A DNA stretch of 6,289 nt. Source: AC-69 sp044867345 (GTDB taxonomy: Bacteria; Actinomycetota; UBA4738; HRBIN12). Shown here piece by piece: positions 4,716 to 6,289 of this stretch (the first letter of the stretch is position 1; the number at the start of each line of letters is the position of its first letter). Position numbers and translations under genes: made by a program. The stretch lies in the NCBI GenBank assembly GCA_044867345.1, contig JBIOUU010000037.1:1-6289 (forward strand), in the 5' to 3' direction. Below the pieces are notes generated by a model. The model did not search any database. It worked only from the letters and a program-made list of their open reading frames with translations, and was not told the origin of the DNA.

Positions 4716-5870
4716 ATGGACAAATCTGTGAGGCGAGGTGCGGCACGGGTCTCGGCAGTCCTGATGATGGCTGCGCTCGCCGTGACCATTCCGACGGTTG
4801 AGACCGCGTTCGCGGCGGCCCCAACGGTCACGTCGTTCAACCCAACGAGCGGACCGATCGGGACATCGGTCCAGATCAGCGGGACTGGCTTCCAAGATTC
4901 GAGCGTCGCTTCGGCGGTGACTTTCAACGGTACGGCCGCCACATTCACGGTCGACTCCAACGTCCAGATCACGGCGACCGTGCCTGCGGGCGCGACGGAC
5001 GGCCCGATCGCGGTGACGGACTCAGAGGGGACCGCCACGAGCGCCACCAGCTTCGACGTGACTCCATCGCCAGCACCGACGATCACATCGTTCAATCCGA
5101 CGAGTGGGCCGGTGGGCACGTCTGTGGTTATCACTGGAACGGGCTTCACCGGGGCGAGCGCGGTGAAGTTCAATGGGACCGCGGCGACCTTTACGGTGAA
5201 CTCGAATACACAGATCACGGCCACGGTTCCCAGCGGGGCGACCGATGGCCCCATCGCGGTGACCACCCCGGGAGGGACCGCCACGAGCGCTACCAGCTTC
5301 GACGTCACGGCATCCCCGATGCCGACGATCACATCGTTTAACCCAACCAGCGGTCCGGTTGGCACCTCGGTGGTGATCACTGGAACCGGCTTCACGGGGG
5401 CGACCGCCGTGAAGTTCAACGGCACGACGGCGACGACGTTCACGGTCAACTCGAACACGCAGATCACGGCAACGGTTCCGACGGCGGCTACCACCGGTCC
5501 CATCGCGGTGACCACCCCGGGCGGTACCGCCACGAGCACCAGCAACTTCACCGTGACCGGCGGCGTTGCGAGGCACGAACGAAGGATCACCCTCCACCTG
5601 CGTAGGCATCTCGTCGCGCGAGGTCGGGTAACGGCCATCGACGGATTCAACGCCTGCGAGTCCGGAATGAAGGTCAAGATCCAGCGCCGGCGGGCCGGCG
5701 GCGGTTGGAGAACCGTCGGGGCGGACCAGACGAACGCCGACGGTGTCTACAGGGAGCGGATCCGCGACCGGGTCGGTGTCTACCGAGCTGTCGCGGTCCG
5801 AGAATTGGTGAATGGCGGAGACGACGTGTGTCTGCCTGACCGGTCCCCGCTGGTTCGCCACCATCACTAG
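4716..5870 (+). CDS. secreted protein with three IPT/TIG repeats and a C-terminal two-cysteine domain
   Basis: 384 residues, exported by the Sec route. The signal peptide has a basic N-terminus (KSVRRGAAR), a hydrophobic core (SAVLMMAALAVTI) and an AFA-A cleavage site after about residue 33. Next come three IPT/TIG immunoglobulin-like domains (36-120, 121-202, 203-283), each beginning P-T-(V/I)-T-S-F-N-P-T-S-G-P and holding GTGF, FNGT, QITATVP and GPIAVT motifs. The last 100 residues are a basic domain with Cys near FNACESG and DDVCLPD, probably forming a disulphide, with KVKIQRR and VGVYRAVAVRE strands seen in other actinobacterial secreted proteins. It ends in RHHH, and no LPXTG anchor or membrane anchor is present. 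TIG repeats usually act as spacers or in binding to surfaces; the exact role is unknown. It is divergent from the sigma operon (132 bp apart). No recognisable promoter was found for it. A long antisense frame across this gene is a shadow. Confidence 0.9.
   Translation: MDKSVRRGAARVSAVLMMAALAVTIPTVETAFAAAPTVTSFNPTSGPIGTSVQISGTGFQDSSVASAVTFNGTAATFTVDSNVQITATVPAGATDGPIAVTDSEGTATSATSFDVTPSPAPTITSFNPTSGPVGTSVVITGTGFTGASAVKFNGTAATFTVNSNTQITATVPSGATDGPIAVTTPGGTATSATSFDVTASPMPTITSFNPTSGPVGTSVVITGTGFTGATAVKFNGTTATTFTVNSNTQITATVPTAATTGPIAVTTPGGTATSTSNFTVTGGVARHERRITLHLRRHLVARGRVTAIDGFNACESGMKVKIQRRRAGGGWRTVGADQTNADGVYRERIRDRVGVYRAVAVRELVNGGDDVCLPDRSPLVRHHH
4821..5564 (+). repeat. three tandem coding repeats (IPT/TIG domains)
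   Basis: Units are 4821-5075 (85 codons), 5076-5321 (82) and 5322-5564 (81). Units 2 and 3 encode identical residues for their first 27 positions yet differ at 12 synonymous sites there. Unit 3 has one extra Thr codon (in FNGTTATTF) and lacks the SFDVTASPM-type linker. Unit 1 is the most diverged, with a longer loop after GTGF (QDSSVAS). Confidence 0.9.
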
Positions 5871-5891
5871 AGGGACGAAGGCGGACGTTTG

Positions 5892-5936
5892 GACTCGGCG
5901 AACTCGAGAACAGAACCCGCTCGAGTTCGCCGAGTC
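5892..5936 (+). terminator. strong hairpin terminator after the TIG gene
   Basis: A perfect 17-bp stem: GACTCGGCGAACTCGAG (5892-5908) pairs with CTCGAGTTCGCCGAGTC (5920-5936) across an 11-nt loop. One bulged G would allow two more T-A pairs at the base. No T-run follows, so it resembles the U-tract-less terminators common in high-GC actinobacteria. It lies 22 bases after the stop codon and could insulate the gene from the propeller gene downstream. Confidence 0.75.
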
Positions 5937-6020
5937 AACATCGATCCATTCGGTCGGACGTGCGGCTTAGCAACCCGACAGCGACCACGACGGCCGGTTG
6001 ACATCGAGGCACGGACTGTC

Positions 6021-6289
6021 GTGCGACCCAACGGACGTCCACCCCCCGGGTACAAGAGCCATCCGGCATGGTCGCCCGATGGTCGCACCATCGTCTTCAC
6101 CGAGTCTGCCGATGAGGGAGGAGCAAGTCAGATCTACTCGGTCGCCGCGGGTGGCGGCACGCCGACACAGCTGACAGAGGGAACTGGGAACTGCACCAAC
6201 CCTGTCTGGATCGACGGTGGTGCCAGAATCGCTTACGCCTACCAGGAAGGCACCGAGCTCAGGACCATGGATCCGGACGGCTCCAACGT
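6021..6289 (+). CDS. TolB/PD40-type beta-propeller protein, 5' part (3' end outside window)
   Basis: The visible 89 residues show propeller blades: HPAWSPDGRTIVFTE, then IYSVAAGGGTPTQLTEGTGN, then NPVWIDGGARIAYAYQEGTE and TMDPDGSN. WSPDGRxIxF and the D-x-DG-x-N turn are hallmarks of PD40/WD40-like TolB repeats, which serve as protein-binding scaffolds, often outside the cytoplasm. The start is uncertain. GTG 6021 is chosen because similarity begins just after it and GAGG (6006-6009) lies 11 nt ahead. The frame is open back to the preceding gene's stop, but that upstream translation is Arg-rich and looks non-coding. No signal peptide is seen, so either the protein is cytoplasmic or the first blade and leader have been lost. 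Family call firm, start weak. Confidence 0.75.
   Translation, partial: MRPNGRPPPGYKSHPAWSPDGRTIVFTESADEGGASQIYSVAAGGGTPTQLTEGTGNCTNPVWIDGGARIAYAYQEGTELRTMDPDGSN

Noticed and set aside
4637..5677. Long (346 codons) minus-strand frame with hydrophobic Val/Pro/Thr-rich repeats
   Set aside because: It is exactly antisense to the three TIG repeats; its repeats are the mirror of their codons, and it has no ribosome binding site. A shadow of GC-rich coding DNA.
5998..6003. TTGACA as a -35 for the propeller gene
   Set aside because: At 17-18 bp downstream there is GTGCGA or TGCGAC, with no -10-like hexamer, and it would coincide with the proposed start codon.
5871..6020. Fusion of TIG and propeller genes by stop-codon read-through (same frame, no further stop)
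   Set aside because: The intervening translation is Arg-rich and spans a perfect terminator hairpin; an open frame over 150 bp is expected by chance at this GC content.

Overview
The window is a high-GC bacterial segment with a genome-fragment look: two genes run off its ends (one at the 5' edge, one at the 3' edge). The SigE-like ECF sigma factor, TANNNT boxes set 6-7 nt before start codons (leaderless promoters), an Arg/Ala-rich proteome, and IPT/TIG and PD40-type extracellular or propeller proteins all fit an Actinomycetota member, probably an uncultured lineage. A high-GC Chloroflexota such as the Limnocylindria cannot be excluded. No rRNA, tRNA, CRISPR array, transposase or integrase was seen.

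Layout, left to right. (1) Bases 2-466 (+): the C-terminal half of a CDP-alcohol phosphatidyltransferase with a complete catalytic motif, closest in feel to the inositol-phosphate (DIPPS-type) branch. (2) 488-697 (+): the C-terminal end of a cupin, apparently a remnant. (3) 703-1140 (-): a 145-aa hypothetical protein of HEPN-like aspect with a leaderless-type promoter. (4) 1141-1430: about 290 bp without a convincing gene, holding two back-to-back TANNNT boxes and two small hairpins. (5) 1431-2174 (-): an ArsR-type repressor with an extra C-terminal domain, starting inside a 24-bp perfect palindrome (2166-2189). (6) 2222-2422 (+): a divergent 66-aa CxxC protein with a strong ribosome binding site. 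It is followed by a stretch (about 2328-2716) where coding-like signal hops between frames, which suggests a frameshifted or decayed gene.

(7) 2780-4583 (-): a two-gene operon of an ECF sigma factor and an overlapping single-pass membrane protein, read as its regulator. The regulator has no cysteine, so it is not a zinc-type anti-sigma factor. A match to the ECF promoter pattern (GGAACC, 17 bp, CGTCTT) lies just upstream of the sigma gene, suggesting autoregulation. (8) 4716-5870 (+), divergent from the sigma operon: a secreted protein with a signal peptide, three IPT/TIG repeats and a C-terminal two-cysteine domain, followed by a perfect 17-bp-stem hairpin terminator (5892-5936). (9) 6021-6289 (+): the start of a TolB/PD40 beta-propeller protein, cut by the window edge.

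How it works together: two self-contained regulatory modules are visible. One is the ArsR repressor with its shared operator and divergent small gene. The other is the ECF sigma/membrane regulator operon beside a secreted adhesin-like protein. The second suggests envelope sensing controlling surface proteins, but no sigma-type promoter was found in front of the TIG gene, so that link rests on neighbourhood alone. Nothing in the window is clearly a wholly new system. The most unusual parts are the cysteine-free, two-ectodomain sigma regulator and the ArsR operator that covers its own start codon.
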